Notes: generated by a model not told the origin, from the letters alone. Shown: positions 7,304 to 16,204, counted from the stretch's first letter. The stretch: DNA of 21,436 bases from Chitinophagales bacterium (GCA_013297585.1 JAAFHG010000002.1:1-21436), one strand, 5' to 3'. Numbers and translations are program-made.

Positions 7304-7335
7304 TTATGTTTTTGCTTACCAACCTACTACCTTTG
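7304..7335 (+). promoter_or_regulatory. Possible promoter for tag-nadR
   Basis: TACCTTTG at 7328-7335 matches TAnnTTTG, with TTA at 7304-7306, 21 nt upstream. It gives a leader of about 35 nt before the tag ATG at 7376. It lies about 80 nt from the divergent DUF4290 promoter. Confidence 0.4.
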
Positions 7336-7375
7336 GCACACACATTATTTAGCATTTACAAGCCACCAAACTATT

Positions 7376-7933
7376 ATGGATGTTCCTAAAACTTACTGCG
7401 GCTTCGCAAGTACATTAGATGATAGCAATACACACAAAATTTATCACGATAAGCACTATGGCTTTCCTATTCACGATGATAATGAATTGTTTTGTAGGTT
7501 GATTTTAGAAATAAACCAAGCTGGCCTTAGCTGGACCACCATTTTAAACAAGCAAGCTAGTTTTCGCAAAGCCTACCATCAGTTTGATATACAAAAGGTG
7601 GCTGCTTATAATGCCGCTGATGTAGAACGTTTACTGAACGATGCAGGTATTATTCGCAATAAATTAAAAGTATATGCAGCCATTCACAATGCCAATGTGA
7701 TACTTGATTTACAAAAAGAACATGGCAGTTTTAAAGCTTGGTTAGATAAACATCATCCAAAAACCAAACAAGAATGGATGAAGTTGTTTAAACAAAATTT
7801 TAAGTTTACAGGTGGCGAAATTGTAAATGAATTTTTAATGAGCACTGGCTATTTGCCAGGGGCGCACACAGCAGATTGTACCATTTACAAACATGTGTTA
7901 AAAGCAAGCCCAGCATGGAACCAAAAAGCATAA
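7376..7933 (+). CDS. tag: DNA-3-methyladenine glycosylase I
   Basis: 185 residues. Removes 3-methyladenine from alkylated DNA in base excision repair. It aligns along its whole length with E. coli Tag. The structural zinc site is complete: Cys8 (TYCGF), His24 (YHDKHYG), and His164 and Cys168 (GAHTADC). The catalytic-pocket segment LEINQAGLSW (Glu45, Trp53) and NDAGIIRNKLK are conserved. The start ATG 7376 puts Cys8 close to the N-terminus as in the family; the longer frame from TTG 7253 would translate the promoter region. The last 19 nt overlap the next gene, a sign of coupled translation. Confidence 0.93.
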   Translation: MDVPKTYCGFASTLDDSNTHKIYHDKHYGFPIHDDNELFCRLILEINQAGLSWTTILNKQASFRKAYHQFDIQKVAAYNAADVERLLNDAGIIRNKLKVYAAIHNANVILDLQKEHGSFKAWLDKHHPKTKQEWMKLFKQNFKFTGGEIVNEFLMSTGYLPGAHTADCTIYKHVLKASPAWNQKA

Positions 7934-8472
7934 AACGCATTGTCATTATTGGTCCAGAAAGTACTGGAAAAAGTACCTTGACAGAGCAATTAGCCGCACA
8001 TTACAAAACTGCAGCTTGTGCCGAATATGCAAGAGAATATTTAAACACCCACGGTACAGCTTATACTTTTGATGATTTGCTCACTATTGCTCAAGGGCAA
8101 ATAGCTTTAGAAGATGCAACTGTAGCAAGTGTTAGCACCAATACAACTCAAGCTAATCAACCAGTGTTTATAGATACCGATATGTACGTAATGAAAGTGT
8201 GGTGTGAGTATGTTTTTGGTAAATGTCACCAGTTTATTTTAGACCAAATTGTAGTACGTCCATACGATTTGTATTTGCTCTGTAATATTGATTTGCCTTG
8301 GGTAAAAGATGAACTACGTGAATATCCCGATGAAGGCCCTCGCAAAGAATTGTACCATATTTATAAAGATTTACTCATTAACCAATCTACACCTTGGGTA
8401 GATATTAGTGGCAATTACGAGCAACGCTTACAAACTGCTATTGATGCGGTTGATGATATATTAAATGTGTAA
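7915..8472 (+). CDS. NadR-type nicotinamide riboside kinase (AAA ATPase family)
   Basis: 185 residues resembling the C-terminal ribosylnicotinamide kinase domain of NadR, which phosphorylates nicotinamide riboside to NMN in NAD salvage. The P-loop is GPESTGKST (13-21). AEYAREYL follows the nucleoside-binding region. A Walker-B-like segment FIDTDMYVMKVW, then DLYLLCNIDLPWVKDELREYPD and the lid, complete the fold. There is no N-terminal DNA-binding domain and no adenylyltransferase domain, so it is not the three-domain enterobacterial NadR. ATG 7915 lies inside the end of tag (19-nt overlap), arguing for co-expression. Substrate is inferred from the family. Confidence 0.85.
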   Translation: MEPKSIKRIVIIGPESTGKSTLTEQLAAHYKTAACAEYAREYLNTHGTAYTFDDLLTIAQGQIALEDATVASVSTNTTQANQPVFIDTDMYVMKVWCEYVFGKCHQFILDQIVVRPYDLYLLCNIDLPWVKDELREYPDEGPRKELYHIYKDLLINQSTPWVDISGNYEQRLQTAIDAVDDILNV

Positions 8473-8539
8473 CGTTAGCAAGTCTTGCAAAAATTGTAAT
8501 GTTAACTGCCATTTTAACCATTCATTTAACTTTTAGCAT

Positions 8540-9094
8540 ATGTTATTGTCAAACGAAATTTCAGAGAAAGCCCAAAAGAAATTGCAGCTTTATTCAGCGG
8601 CAATGTTTTTGTTTGACAAAGGCAAGTCACATCCACAGATTGTTAGGCTTTTGGAAAAACACGAACCCGATTTAGTTCTTTTAACACAGATGGTGGATAA
8701 GGCAATGCATGATGAATGGGATAAACTATATCTAGAAGCACAAAATTTATTCGCAAAGGGGTTAATTTACGATGAGGTTTTACAACTAATTTCTCAAAAA
8801 GAGCCCGATGAAGAAATTGCTAGGTGTATTTGCATGGAATGGTACAAATTAAAATCGTTTTATGTCGATTGCATAATTGAAGGTTCAACAAATAGATTCG
8901 AAGGAATGCAATGGATGTTAATATCAGCTTCAGGACTACTAGTTTTATACTTTGCAAATGCTTCTTGGATAACTAAAACCATATGGCTGTTAGCATTAGT
9001 AGGTTCAACATTTCAGTGGATTGTTGGTATGCAACAAAGAGATTTGGCAACACGAATAAATCGATTGTTCTCTACTGATATTGATTTGAGGTAA
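8540..9094 (+). CDS. Unrecognised membrane protein with internal duplication and two TM segments
   Basis: 184 residues; no family recognised. Residues about 21-104 contain two similar helical units. LFDKG (24-28) and LFAKG (70-74) are 46 residues apart, as are EPD at 42-44 and 88-90; each unit ends in EW-DKL or EW-YKL (Trp60, Trp101). Residues about 125-141 and 147-163 are hydrophobic and probably form a TM hairpin, followed by a short basic tail. With no signal peptide, the repeat part is probably cytoplasmic. The gene stands alone, 67 nt after nadR and 153 nt before the efflux genes. ATG 8540 is the first and only sensible start. Confidence 0.7.
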   Translation: MLLSNEISEKAQKKLQLYSAAMFLFDKGKSHPQIVRLLEKHEPDLVLLTQMVDKAMHDEWDKLYLEAQNLFAKGLIYDEVLQLISQKEPDEEIARCICMEWYKLKSFYVDCIIEGSTNRFEGMQWMLISASGLLVLYFANASWITKTIWLLALVGSTFQWIVGMQQRDLATRINRLFSTDIDLR

Positions 9095-9247
9095 GAAGAT
9101 GATCAATAATGACTTCAATAAATACCTATTCATTTACCGCTATTAGGGCTACAACTCACTGTATTTTCCATTCATCCTAAACTTAAGTAACGGCAATAGC
9201 AAATGCATTTATCTTTAGTTTTATTTAGCAATCTATATTTATTTTAT

Positions 9248-10309
9248 ATGATAAATAAGTCTCTCTCTTTAACCATTATTGTTCTACTAGTAGCAACTAT
9301 AAGTTGTAAAAGTAAAAAAGAAGATAAAAAGCCAAATGTAACACCACCCGTAGTGGTAGATGTAATGGTTGCTTCTGGTCAATCTTTAAGTAACACCGTA
9401 GAAGTAAATGGTACAGTGGTAGCTGCTGAGTTTGTAGAGCTTCACCCAGAAGTAAGTGGTAGACTAACCTACTTAAACGTACCAGAAGGCAGCCGTATAG
9501 AGAAAGGCACCATAATGGCAAAAGTAAATGATGCCGACTTGCAAGCACAGATAGCTAAAACCAAAGTGCTGCTAGAACTAGCCCAAAAAACAGAAGAACG
9601 TTATAGAAAATTATTATCTATTAATGGCATTAATCAAGCAGATTACGATGCGATACTAAACCAAGTAAATGGCTACAAAGCCGATTTGGTGTACACACAA
9701 GCATTGATAGATAAAACGGTGGTTAAAGCACCATTTAGCGGTACAGTAGGCTTGCGCCAAATAAGCCCAGGTGCTTACGTAACTACTGCATCAATCATTG
9801 CTACTATACAGCAGGTAGATAAACTAAAAGTTGACCTTACCGTGCCAGAAACTTATGCCAAAATATTACGCAAAGGCAACACGATAGAAATAGTGCTAGA
9901 TAACGGCACAGGTGCTAAGCAAAAAGCAACCATTGTAGCTGTAGAACCACAAGCCAACCTAGCAACACGTAACCTTAAAGTACGTGCAGCGCTAGATAAT
10001 GGTAGGGCGAATCCAGGCGGTTTTGTAAAAGCATATTTAGATGCTGGTAATAATGATAGCAAAGCCATTTTAATACCTACCAATTGCATTATACCAGACG
10101 ATAAAAACAGTCTTGTAATTGTAGTAAAAGATGGCAAAGCAGCATTTGTACCTGTAAAAATGGGTATAAGGCAAGCCAATGTAGTAGAAATTACCAATGG
10201 CATTAAAGCGGGCGATACCGTGGTAGTTACAGGTGTACTATTTGCAAGGCCAAAAGCCAAACTAAAAGTGCGTAGCGTAAAACAATTGAAAGATTTGAAC
10301 CCACAATAA
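9248..10309 (+). CDS. RND efflux periplasmic adaptor lipoprotein (HlyD/MexA family)
   Basis: 353 residues. The membrane fusion subunit of a tripartite efflux pump, linking the inner-membrane permease to an outer-membrane channel. The signal peptide ends with VATISC, so Cys20 is probably lipidated. A biotinyl-lipoyl-like half-motif (HPEVSGRLTYLNVPEGSRI) precedes an alpha-hairpin (about 105-160). The second half (VKAPFSGTVGLRQISPG) and the beta-barrel domain with PETYAKILRKG follow. ATG 9248 is chosen so that the signal peptide begins directly; the upstream TTG/ATG frame from 9203 lengthens it without reason. It is followed by the RND permease; the 170-nt gap holds palindromic repeats. Confidence 0.92.
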   Translation: MINKSLSLTIIVLLVATISCKSKKEDKKPNVTPPVVVDVMVASGQSLSNTVEVNGTVVAAEFVELHPEVSGRLTYLNVPEGSRIEKGTIMAKVNDADLQAQIAKTKVLLELAQKTEERYRKLLSINGINQADYDAILNQVNGYKADLVYTQALIDKTVVKAPFSGTVGLRQISPGAYVTTASIIATIQQVDKLKVDLTVPETYAKILRKGNTIEIVLDNGTGAKQKATIVAVEPQANLATRNLKVRAALDNGRANPGGFVKAYLDAGNNDSKAILIPTNCIIPDDKNSLVIVVKDGKAAFVPVKMGIRQANVVEITNGIKAGDTVVVTGVLFARPKAKLKVRSVKQLKDLNPQ

Positions 10310-10370
10310 ACATTGTTTTAAATAGTTGTAAAAGTGTTCAGCGTAGGGTTTTGCTACTGATGCACTAAAA

Positions 10371-10442
10371 CACAGATTTTTATATTTTCTGAGATTCTGT
10401 GCTTCTGTGGCAGTTAAAGCTTCTCGCAAAGTTTGCGGAAGC
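10371..10442 (+). repeat. Palindromic repeats between adaptor and permease genes
   Basis: CACAGA (10371-10376) pairs with TCTGTG (10396-10401), and a further TCTGTGGC follows. A second hairpin, with arms GCTTCTCGCAAA and TTTGCGGAAGC, lies at 10419-10442. No T-tract follows, so full termination is unlikely. Partial attenuation or mRNA processing between adaptor and permease is possible. Confidence 0.5.
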
Positions 10443-10479
10443 GAAAAAGTATCTTTTATAAAGAGAAGTAAATTTTATT

Positions 10480-13400
10480 ATGAATATTTCTGAATTATCG
10501 TTAAAGCGCCCAGTACTTGCTACGGTTATGAACCTAGCAATTATACTATTTGGTATAGTGGGCTACACATATTTAGCAGTAAGAGATTATCCAGCCATTG
10601 ACCCACCAGTGGTAAACGTAAGTACCAGCTACACGGGTGCTAATTCTGATATTATCAGTAACCAAATTACCGAGCCATTAGAAAAACAAATCAATGGTAT
10701 ACCAGGTATTAGAACCATTACCTCATCTAGCTCGCTTGGTAGTAGTAATATTTCGGTTGAGTTTAACTTGGGTGTTGATTTAGAAGCAGCAGCTAGCGAT
10801 GTGCGTGACAAAGTGAGCCAAGCGCAGCGTAGCTTACCACAAGATATTGATGCACCACCAGTTGTATCTAAATCTGATGCTGGTAGTGAATTTATTTTAA
10901 TACTAGCTGTACAAAGCCGTACCAAAAGTTTAATGGAACTAAGTGAGTATGCCGAAAATGTATTGCAACAACAAATACAAACCATTAACGATGTAAGTGC
11001 GGTAAACATATTTGGGCAAAAGCGTTACTCTATGCGTTTGTGGCTCAATCCAGATAAAATGAATGCTTTTGGCGTAGCATTTACCGATATAAAAACTTCC
11101 TTAGCTACTGAAAATATTGATTTACCGCCGGGTAAAATTTATGGTAATAATACCGAACTAACCATTCGTACCATTGGCCGTTTAACCTCAGAGAAAGATT
11201 TTAGAGATTTAATAATTAGAGAAGATGCAGCGGGTATTGTGCGCCTTAGCGATGTAGCAAGAATAGAACTTGGCCCAGAAACTTTAGAGCAAAGCTGGAA
11301 ATATAATGGTGTAAATGCAGTAGGCCTTGCAGTAGTACCACAGCCTGGTGCTAATAATATTGAAATTGCCGACCAGTTTTATAAGCGTTTAGAGCAGATA
11401 AAAAAGAACAACAAGTCTGATATTGAGTTTAAAATCCTGATAGATAATACTACCAACATTCGTAAGTCATTAGAAGAAGTAAAAGAAACCTTATTGATTT
11501 CTTTTGGCTTGGTGGTATTGGTTATCTTCTTCTTCTTTAGAAATTGGTTAATTGCTATAAGGCCATTAATAGATATTCCTATTTCGTTGGTAGCTACTTT
11601 TTTTATCATGTACGTAGCTGGGTTTTCGGTAAATATTTTAACCCTATTGGGTATCGTATTAGCCACAGGCTTGGTGGTAGATGATGGTATTGTGGTTACA
11701 GAAAATATTTTTAGAAAGCTAGAAGAAGGTTTACCTATTCGTAAAGCAGCTTTAGAAGGCAGTAAAGAAATTTTCTTTGCTGTAGTATCTACATCTATTA
11801 CACTGGCAGTTGTGTTTTTACCAGTTATTTTTTTAGATGGATTTATAGGTAGTTTATTTCGAGAGTTTGGTGTTACACTAGCGGCTGCGGTATTAATATC
11901 TGCCTTTGTATCGCTTACCATTACACCCGTGCTTAATGTGTATTTAAATAAAAAAGATGCAGGTCACGGTAAGTTTTACGAACGTACAGAGCCCTTTTTT
12001 AAAGGCATGGAAAACGGCTACAAACGCATGTTGCAACGTTTTATGCGCATTCGTTGGGCTGCTTGGGTAATAGTTTTGGGTTGCGCAGCTATGATATATT
12101 TTATCTTCATTAATTTACAAAGTGAGCTAGCGCCATTAGAAGATAAAAGTAGTATTCGCTTTACCGTTACTGGTGCAGAGGGTACAAGCTTTGCTGCTAT
12201 GTCTGCACTTACCGATAAAATAGGCGATTACTTAAACGATTCTGTACCAGAACGTGATTTCATATTTGCTCGTGTAAGTGGTGGCTTTGGTGGTGGTGGT
12301 GCGGTTAACTCTGCCCAGCCAAGGCTTGGTTTAGTAGAGCCAGACCAGCGTAAACGTAGCCAAATGGAAATAGCGGCAGACTTACAGAAAAAACTAAGCC
12401 GCTTTAACGAGGCAAGAATTTTTCCTGTACAAGAACAAACTATTTCTGTAGGCTTAGGTTCAAGAGGTTCTTTACCAGTACAATTTGTGTTACAAAACCT
12501 AGAGTTGAGTAAGCTGAAAGAAATTATTCCTAAGTTTTTAGATGAAGTACGCAAGGATAAAACCTTTGCTAATGCAGATGTAAACCTAAAGTTTAATAAA
12601 CCAGAAGTACAATTAACCATTGATAGAACGAAGGTGCGTGACCTTGGTTTATCTAGCCAAGATGTGGTATCGGCTATACAAAGTGCCTTTAGTGGTGGTA
12701 GGCTTGCCTACTTTATTATGAAAGGTTATCAATACCAAGTAATAGCACAAGTAGAGCGAGATAGCCGTAACCAACCAGATGATATTTCTAAATTGTATGT
12801 GCGTAATAAAAACGGTGATAATATTCCTTTAAGTTCTGTGGTACATTTAGAACCAAGTAGTAACCCTGCTACCTTGTACAACTTTAACCGTTACAAGGCT
12901 GCTACTATTTCGGCATCATTAGCCGAAGGCAAAACCATTGGTGATGGTATAGATGCGATGAATGCCATTGGTAAGCGCTTGCTAGACGAATCTTTTCAAA
13001 CAGCATTAAGTGGCCCATCAAGAGATTATGCTGAAAGTAGTTCTAATATTTTAATTGCGCTTGGACTGGCTATACTATTAATATATCTTGTGCTGGCAGC
13101 ACAGTTTGAAAGTTTTACAGACCCAATCATCATTTTTACAACTGTACCTCTCGCCTTTTGCGGTGCATTATTAAGCTTGTATCTATTCAACCAAACCATT
13201 AATATCTTTTCAGAAATTGGTATGATTATGTTAATAGGCTTGGTAACTAAAAATGGTATTTTAATAGTAGAGTTTGCCAACCAAAAACGTGAAATAGGCC
13301 TCAATAAAATGGAAGCCGTAGTAGAAGCATCGCAGCAACGTTTACGTCCTATTTTAATGACAAGTTTAGCTACCTCTCTTGGTGCATTACCTATTGCTCT

Positions 13401-13557
13401 AAGCTTAGGTGCAGGTAGTACTAGCCGTATACCATTGGGTATTGTAATTGTAGGCGGTATCTTGTTCTCGTTAATACTTACCCTATTTGTAATACCTGCT
13501 GTGTACACATTTATTAGTGGCAAGCACCAAGCGAAGAAAGTAGATGTTACAGAATAA
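10480..13557 (+). CDS. RND efflux transporter permease (HAE1/AcrB-MexB type)
   Basis: 1025 residues, full length for the family. Proton-driven trimeric inner-membrane exporter of drugs or hydrophobic compounds. TM1 (about 13-33) is followed by the porter domain with DVRDKVSQAQRSLP. TM4 carries the proton-relay pair Asp401-Asp402 (GLVVDDGIVVTEN), and TM10 carries Lys924 (GLVTKNGIL). Two large periplasmic loops and a second TM block are in the normal order. A Gly-rich stretch (GGFGGGGAVN, about residue 600-610) lies in the first part of the second periplasmic loop. The presence of the Asp pair marks it as a multidrug-type (HAE) rather than a metal (HME) pump. Only the adaptor is next to it; no TolC-type channel gene is in the window. 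Confidence 0.94.
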   Translation: MNISELSLKRPVLATVMNLAIILFGIVGYTYLAVRDYPAIDPPVVNVSTSYTGANSDIISNQITEPLEKQINGIPGIRTITSSSSLGSSNISVEFNLGVDLEAAASDVRDKVSQAQRSLPQDIDAPPVVSKSDAGSEFILILAVQSRTKSLMELSEYAENVLQQQIQTINDVSAVNIFGQKRYSMRLWLNPDKMNAFGVAFTDIKTSLATENIDLPPGKIYGNNTELTIRTIGRLTSEKDFRDLIIREDAAGIVRLSDVARIELGPETLEQSWKYNGVNAVGLAVVPQPGANNIEIADQFYKRLEQIKKNNKSDIEFKILIDNTTNIRKSLEEVKETLLISFGLVVLVIFFFFRNWLIAIRPLIDIPISLVATFFIMYVAGFSVNILTLLGIVLATGLVVDDGIVVTENIFRKLEEGLPIRKAALEGSKEIFFAVVSTSITLAVVFLPVIFLDGFIGSLFREFGVTLAAAVLISAFVSLTITPVLNVYLNKKDAGHGKFYERTEPFFKGMENGYKRMLQRFMRIRWAAWVIVLGCAAMIYFIFINLQSELAPLEDKSSIRFTVTGAEGTSFAAMSALTDKIGDYLNDSVPERDFIFARVSGGFGGGGAVNSAQPRLGLVEPDQRKRSQMEIAADLQKKLSRFNEARIFPVQEQTISVGLGSRGSLPVQFVLQNLELSKLKEIIPKFLDEVRKDKTFANADVNLKFNKPEVQLTIDRTKVRDLGLSSQDVVSAIQSAFSGGRLAYFIMKGYQYQVIAQVERDSRNQPDDISKLYVRNKNGDNIPLSSVVHLEPSSNPATLYNFNRYKAATISASLAEGKTIGDGIDAMNAIGKRLLDESFQTALSGPSRDYAESSSNILIALGLAILLIYLVLAAQFESFTDPIIIFTTVPLAFCGALLSLYLFNQTINIFSEIGMIMLIGLVTKNGILIVEFANQKREIGLNKMEAVVEASQQRLRPILMTSLATSLGALPIALSLGAGSTSRIPLGIVIVGGILFSLILTLFVIPAVYTFISGKHQAKKVDVTE

Positions 13558-13584
13558 ACATTACAGTAATTAAAATAGATACAT

Positions 13585-13615
13585 GGTTGCTACTTTAATA
13601 AGGGCAACCTTTTTT
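13585..13615 (+). terminator. Rho-independent terminator after the RND operon
   Basis: GGTTGC (13585-13590) and GCAACC (13604-13609) form a perfect 6-bp stem with a 13-nt loop, followed directly by six T (13610-13615). It lies 28 nt after the permease stop. Confidence 0.8.
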
Positions 13616-13620
13616 ATAAA

Positions 13621-13648
13621 TTTATTTACTAAAAGCAACGGTACTTTG
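13621..13648 (+). promoter_or_regulatory. Possible promoter for the sixA-like gene
   Basis: TACTTTG (13642-13648) resembles the -7 element found before other genes here, with TTT at 13621-13623, 18 nt upstream. It lies after the terminator and about 20 nt before the next ATG. Confidence 0.35.
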
Positions 13649-13667
13649 TACAAAAGTTCCTTTAAAA

Positions 13668-14159
13668 ATGAAACAACTTCTTATTATTCGCCATGCAAAA
13701 AGTAGTTGGGATTTTACAGCGTTGTCCGATTTTGATAGGCAATTAAACGAAAGAGGTCATAACGATGCACCAATGATGGCAAAACGATTGCTAGATAAGC
13801 ATGTTGCGATAGATGCCTTTGTATCAAGTACAGCAGTAAGGGCTTTAACTACTGCAACTTATTTTGCTAAAACTTATCAGCTAACTGCTGAAACAATTGT
13901 GTTGCTAGATGAGTTATACAACGCATCTAGCAACACAATATTAAAAGTTGTGTCGTCTTTACATCAGAAAATAGATACAGCTGCGCTGTTTGCACATAAT
14001 CCTGGTGTAACAGATTTTGCCAATACACTTGCACAAACAAAAATTGACGACATGCCTACCTGTGGCATATTTGCGGTAAAAGTGCATTGCGATAAATGGA
14101 CTGATTTTAAAGACGCAAAAAAAGCGTTTTGGTTCTTCGATTGTCCAAAAAACGGATAA
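13668..14159 (+). CDS. SixA-like phosphohistidine phosphatase
   Basis: 163-residue member of the histidine phosphatase (phosphoglycerate mutase-like) superfamily, short SixA type. The phosphate-accepting RHAKSSW (Arg8-His9), Arg58 (TAVRALTTA), the acid Glu82 (DELYNA) and His110 (FAHNPGVTDF) are all present. E. coli SixA removes phosphate from histidines of phosphotransfer domains; the substrate here is unknown. It lies between the terminator of the RND operon and a convergent transporter gene whose stop is 17 nt away, so it is probably monocistronic. Confidence 0.9.
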   Translation: MKQLLIIRHAKSSWDFTALSDFDRQLNERGHNDAPMMAKRLLDKHVAIDAFVSSTAVRALTTATYFAKTYQLTAETIVLLDELYNASSNTILKVVSSLHQKIDTAALFAHNPGVTDFANTLAQTKIDDMPTCGIFAVKVHCDKWTDFKDAKKAFWFFDCPKNG

Positions 14160-14176
14160 GTGTTACAATTACTCAA

Positions 14177-15070
14177 CTACCCATCAATTGTTCCTTTTTT
14201 ATTGGCAAGAAATACACCACTAAAAATTAAAGCCGCGGCTAATATTTTTACCAAAGATAAACTTTCGTGAAAGAGTACCATGGCAGTAATGGTTGCAAAT
14301 ACGGGTTGTGTATATACATAAGTGCCTGTAATAGAAGGCCCCAAGTGCGAAATACCATATACAATAAATAAGTATGCAATAAACGTAGCACCTATTACTA
14401 CAAAAAATAGCGATAGCCAATGTGTAAATTGAAAAGATGACCAATTTGTATTTGCGAAATCTTGTACGCCTATAGGCAAAATCATAATTGCACCGAATAA
14501 AAACACCCATCGTGTAACGTGTAAAGGGCTGTAACGAGCCATTAACGGCCTCACTAAAACCAAGTAAAAGGCATAAGAAACAGCGTTTAAAATAATAAAG
14601 AAATCGCCTAATAGCATGTCTTTACCTTCTGCATTAGATACCCGAGAGAAAATAAGCGTAGCTGCACCGCTAATGCCAAGAAGTAAACCACTAATTTTAT
14701 AGCGTGTTAAGTGTTCTTTTAACAACCATGCAGCAATAATAGTAATGGCTATAGGGGTGCTTAAAGCTAGTAAAGACACGTGAATTGGGCTTGACAAGGA
14801 AGCACCTTTGATAAAAAAAATTTGATTAATACCTACCCCACAAATACCACAAATAATAAATCGAGGTAAATCTTTTTTATCAATACCAACTTTACAATTA
14901 CTAAAAAACCGAAGAAACCAAAATAGCAATAACGCAATGCCAACTCTAGCAACATTTAGGGCAAATGGAGGCATTACGCTAGGTGTAATATGTTTTACCG
15001 CAACTACGCAAGCACCAAAGAAAAAATTTGCTATTAAAACGGCAATATGAGCTTTAAATTTTGTATTCAT
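14177..15070 (-). CDS. EamA-family (DMT superfamily) transporter
   Basis: 297 residues with about ten hydrophobic segments in two EamA halves. The first half starts AHIAVLIANFFFGACVV, and the second runs from about residue 150 (FFIILNAVSYAFYLVLVRPL) to FAAALIFSGVFLAN-like sequence near the end. The motifs ALNVARVGIALLLF and GTYVYTQPVFATITAM are typical. Such proteins export or import small metabolites; the substrate cannot be told. It is 27 nt downstream of the glycosyltransferase gene on the same strand and probably co-transcribed. Confidence 0.9.
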   Translation of the reverse strand: MNTKFKAHIAVLIANFFFGACVVAVKHITPSVMPPFALNVARVGIALLLFWFLRFFSNCKVGIDKKDLPRFIICGICGVGINQIFFIKGASLSSPIHVSLLALSTPIAITIIAAWLLKEHLTRYKISGLLLGISGAATLIFSRVSNAEGKDMLLGDFFIILNAVSYAFYLVLVRPLMARYSPLHVTRWVFLFGAIMILPIGVQDFANTNWSSFQFTHWLSLFFVVIGATFIAYLFIVYGISHLGPSITGTYVYTQPVFATITAMVLFHESLSLVKILAAALIFSGVFLANKKGTIDG

Positions 15071-15097
15071 GTAAGCGGCAAAAATAAGGGTGCCTTT

Positions 15098-16204
15098 TTA
15101 GTCAATGATATTTTCTATAAAGGCGGTAATAAAATCTTGCAAACTGCTTGGCGACGCTTGTGATAATTGATAATTAAAATTTTCTGCTGCTTTTATAGCT
15201 TTTGTAAAATGAAAGGCTTGTTGTGTAATACTAAAGCACCAATGTTGTTGTAGTAGTTTTTTTGCTAAATATTCTTGTTCAGTTTGCCCAGGAGTAGGTA
15301 TGAGTATTGCTTTCTTTTGCAAAGCTAATAATTCCATAACAGTTGTATAGCCACTTCTACAAATTATGTACTTGCTTCTGTCAAATACATAACTCAAATC
15401 ATTGCCATTTAAATGATTAAATACAGCTATATTTTTGGGTGCTACAAGCTTTTGTGTGGCTTTGGGCAACCCTCTTACTAGCACAATGCTACTTCGTATT
15501 TGCTGCTCGTTTACTTGCCTTAAAATAATGTTTTCCAATGTTGTTCGTTGTGGTTCAGGGCCACTAAGGCTTATACAGAAATCATATTCAAATATTTCGC
15601 TATAAAATTTTTTCAATCTTGACAATGGGCCAATATAGTGTACAGGTATCTGTGGCAATACAGGTGGGTGCGATAATAAACCAGCTATATTGTCATCGCC
15701 GTTAAAATCTGGTATCCAACAGGCATTATAGTTTTTGATATAATCGTAATTAATTTTTCGCAGTATTGTTTCTACAAAACCGAATGGAGCCTTAATGTGC
15801 AACTGGTGTGTAATAAATATGCAATGGGCTTTATTGCTATACAATCCATATCTGTTATCGCTAATTACAATATCGATAGCTAGTTCATCAATAATGTCAT
15901 TTAGCCACTTATGTTCACATTTAATAGCAGTAGCAATCTTTGGTAATTGTTGTAAAATACTTAAAGTCAACAATTTAGGGTACTTGTTGTACGTTATATT
16001 GTAACCTTGCAATTGTACAAAATGCACGCTTGCGAATTCTTGTTGTAAAAGCTGTTTTTGTACATCATTACAAGCAATAACAACGTTGCATTTGATGTTT
16101 AGAAATGCGCTTATTAAAGGTATACAACGTGTGGCATGGCCTAGCCCCCAGTCAAGTGGGGCAATAAGTATAGTCGGTATGTTAAATTTGCCTTTAATTT
16201 TCAT
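15098..16204 (-). CDS. MJ1255/MurG-like glycosyltransferase
   Basis: 368 residues, GT-B fold, related to MurG/GT28. The N-terminal LDWGLGHATRC (17-27) is the acceptor/phosphate loop. The C-terminal CRSGYTTVMELLALQKKAIL followed by TPGQTEQEYLAKKL is the nucleotide-sugar binding segment with the Glu that contacts the ribose. No signal peptide or TM segment is visible, so it likely acts at the inner face of the membrane. Donor and acceptor are unknown. It is not MurG itself: the MurG N-terminal GGTGGH is absent and no division genes are near. It is followed by a DMT transporter gene. Confidence 0.8.
   Translation of the reverse strand: MKIKGKFNIPTILIAPLDWGLGHATRCIPLISAFLNIKCNVVIACNDVQKQLLQQEFASVHFVQLQGYNITYNKYPKLLTLSILQQLPKIATAIKCEHKWLNDIIDELAIDIVISDNRYGLYSNKAHCIFITHQLHIKAPFGFVETILRKINYDYIKNYNACWIPDFNGDDNIAGLLSHPPVLPQIPVHYIGPLSRLKKFYSEIFEYDFCISLSGPEPQRTTLENIILRQVNEQQIRSSIVLVRGLPKATQKLVAPKNIAVFNHLNGNDLSYVFDRSKYIICRSGYTTVMELLALQKKAILIPTPGQTEQEYLAKKLLQQHWCFSITQQAFHFTKAIKAAENFNYQLSQASPSSLQDFITAFIENIID

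Noticed and set aside
7253..7375. TTG start giving a 226-residue Tag
   Set aside because: It would translate the promoter region and put the zinc Cys far from the N-terminus.
8480..8495. GCAAG/CTTGC followed by A-rich sequence as a terminator after nadR
   Set aside because: The loop would be a single base and no T-tract follows.
11379..11921. 180-residue - strand frame inside the RND permease gene
   Set aside because: Antisense shadow; the + strand reads through a fully conserved permease region.
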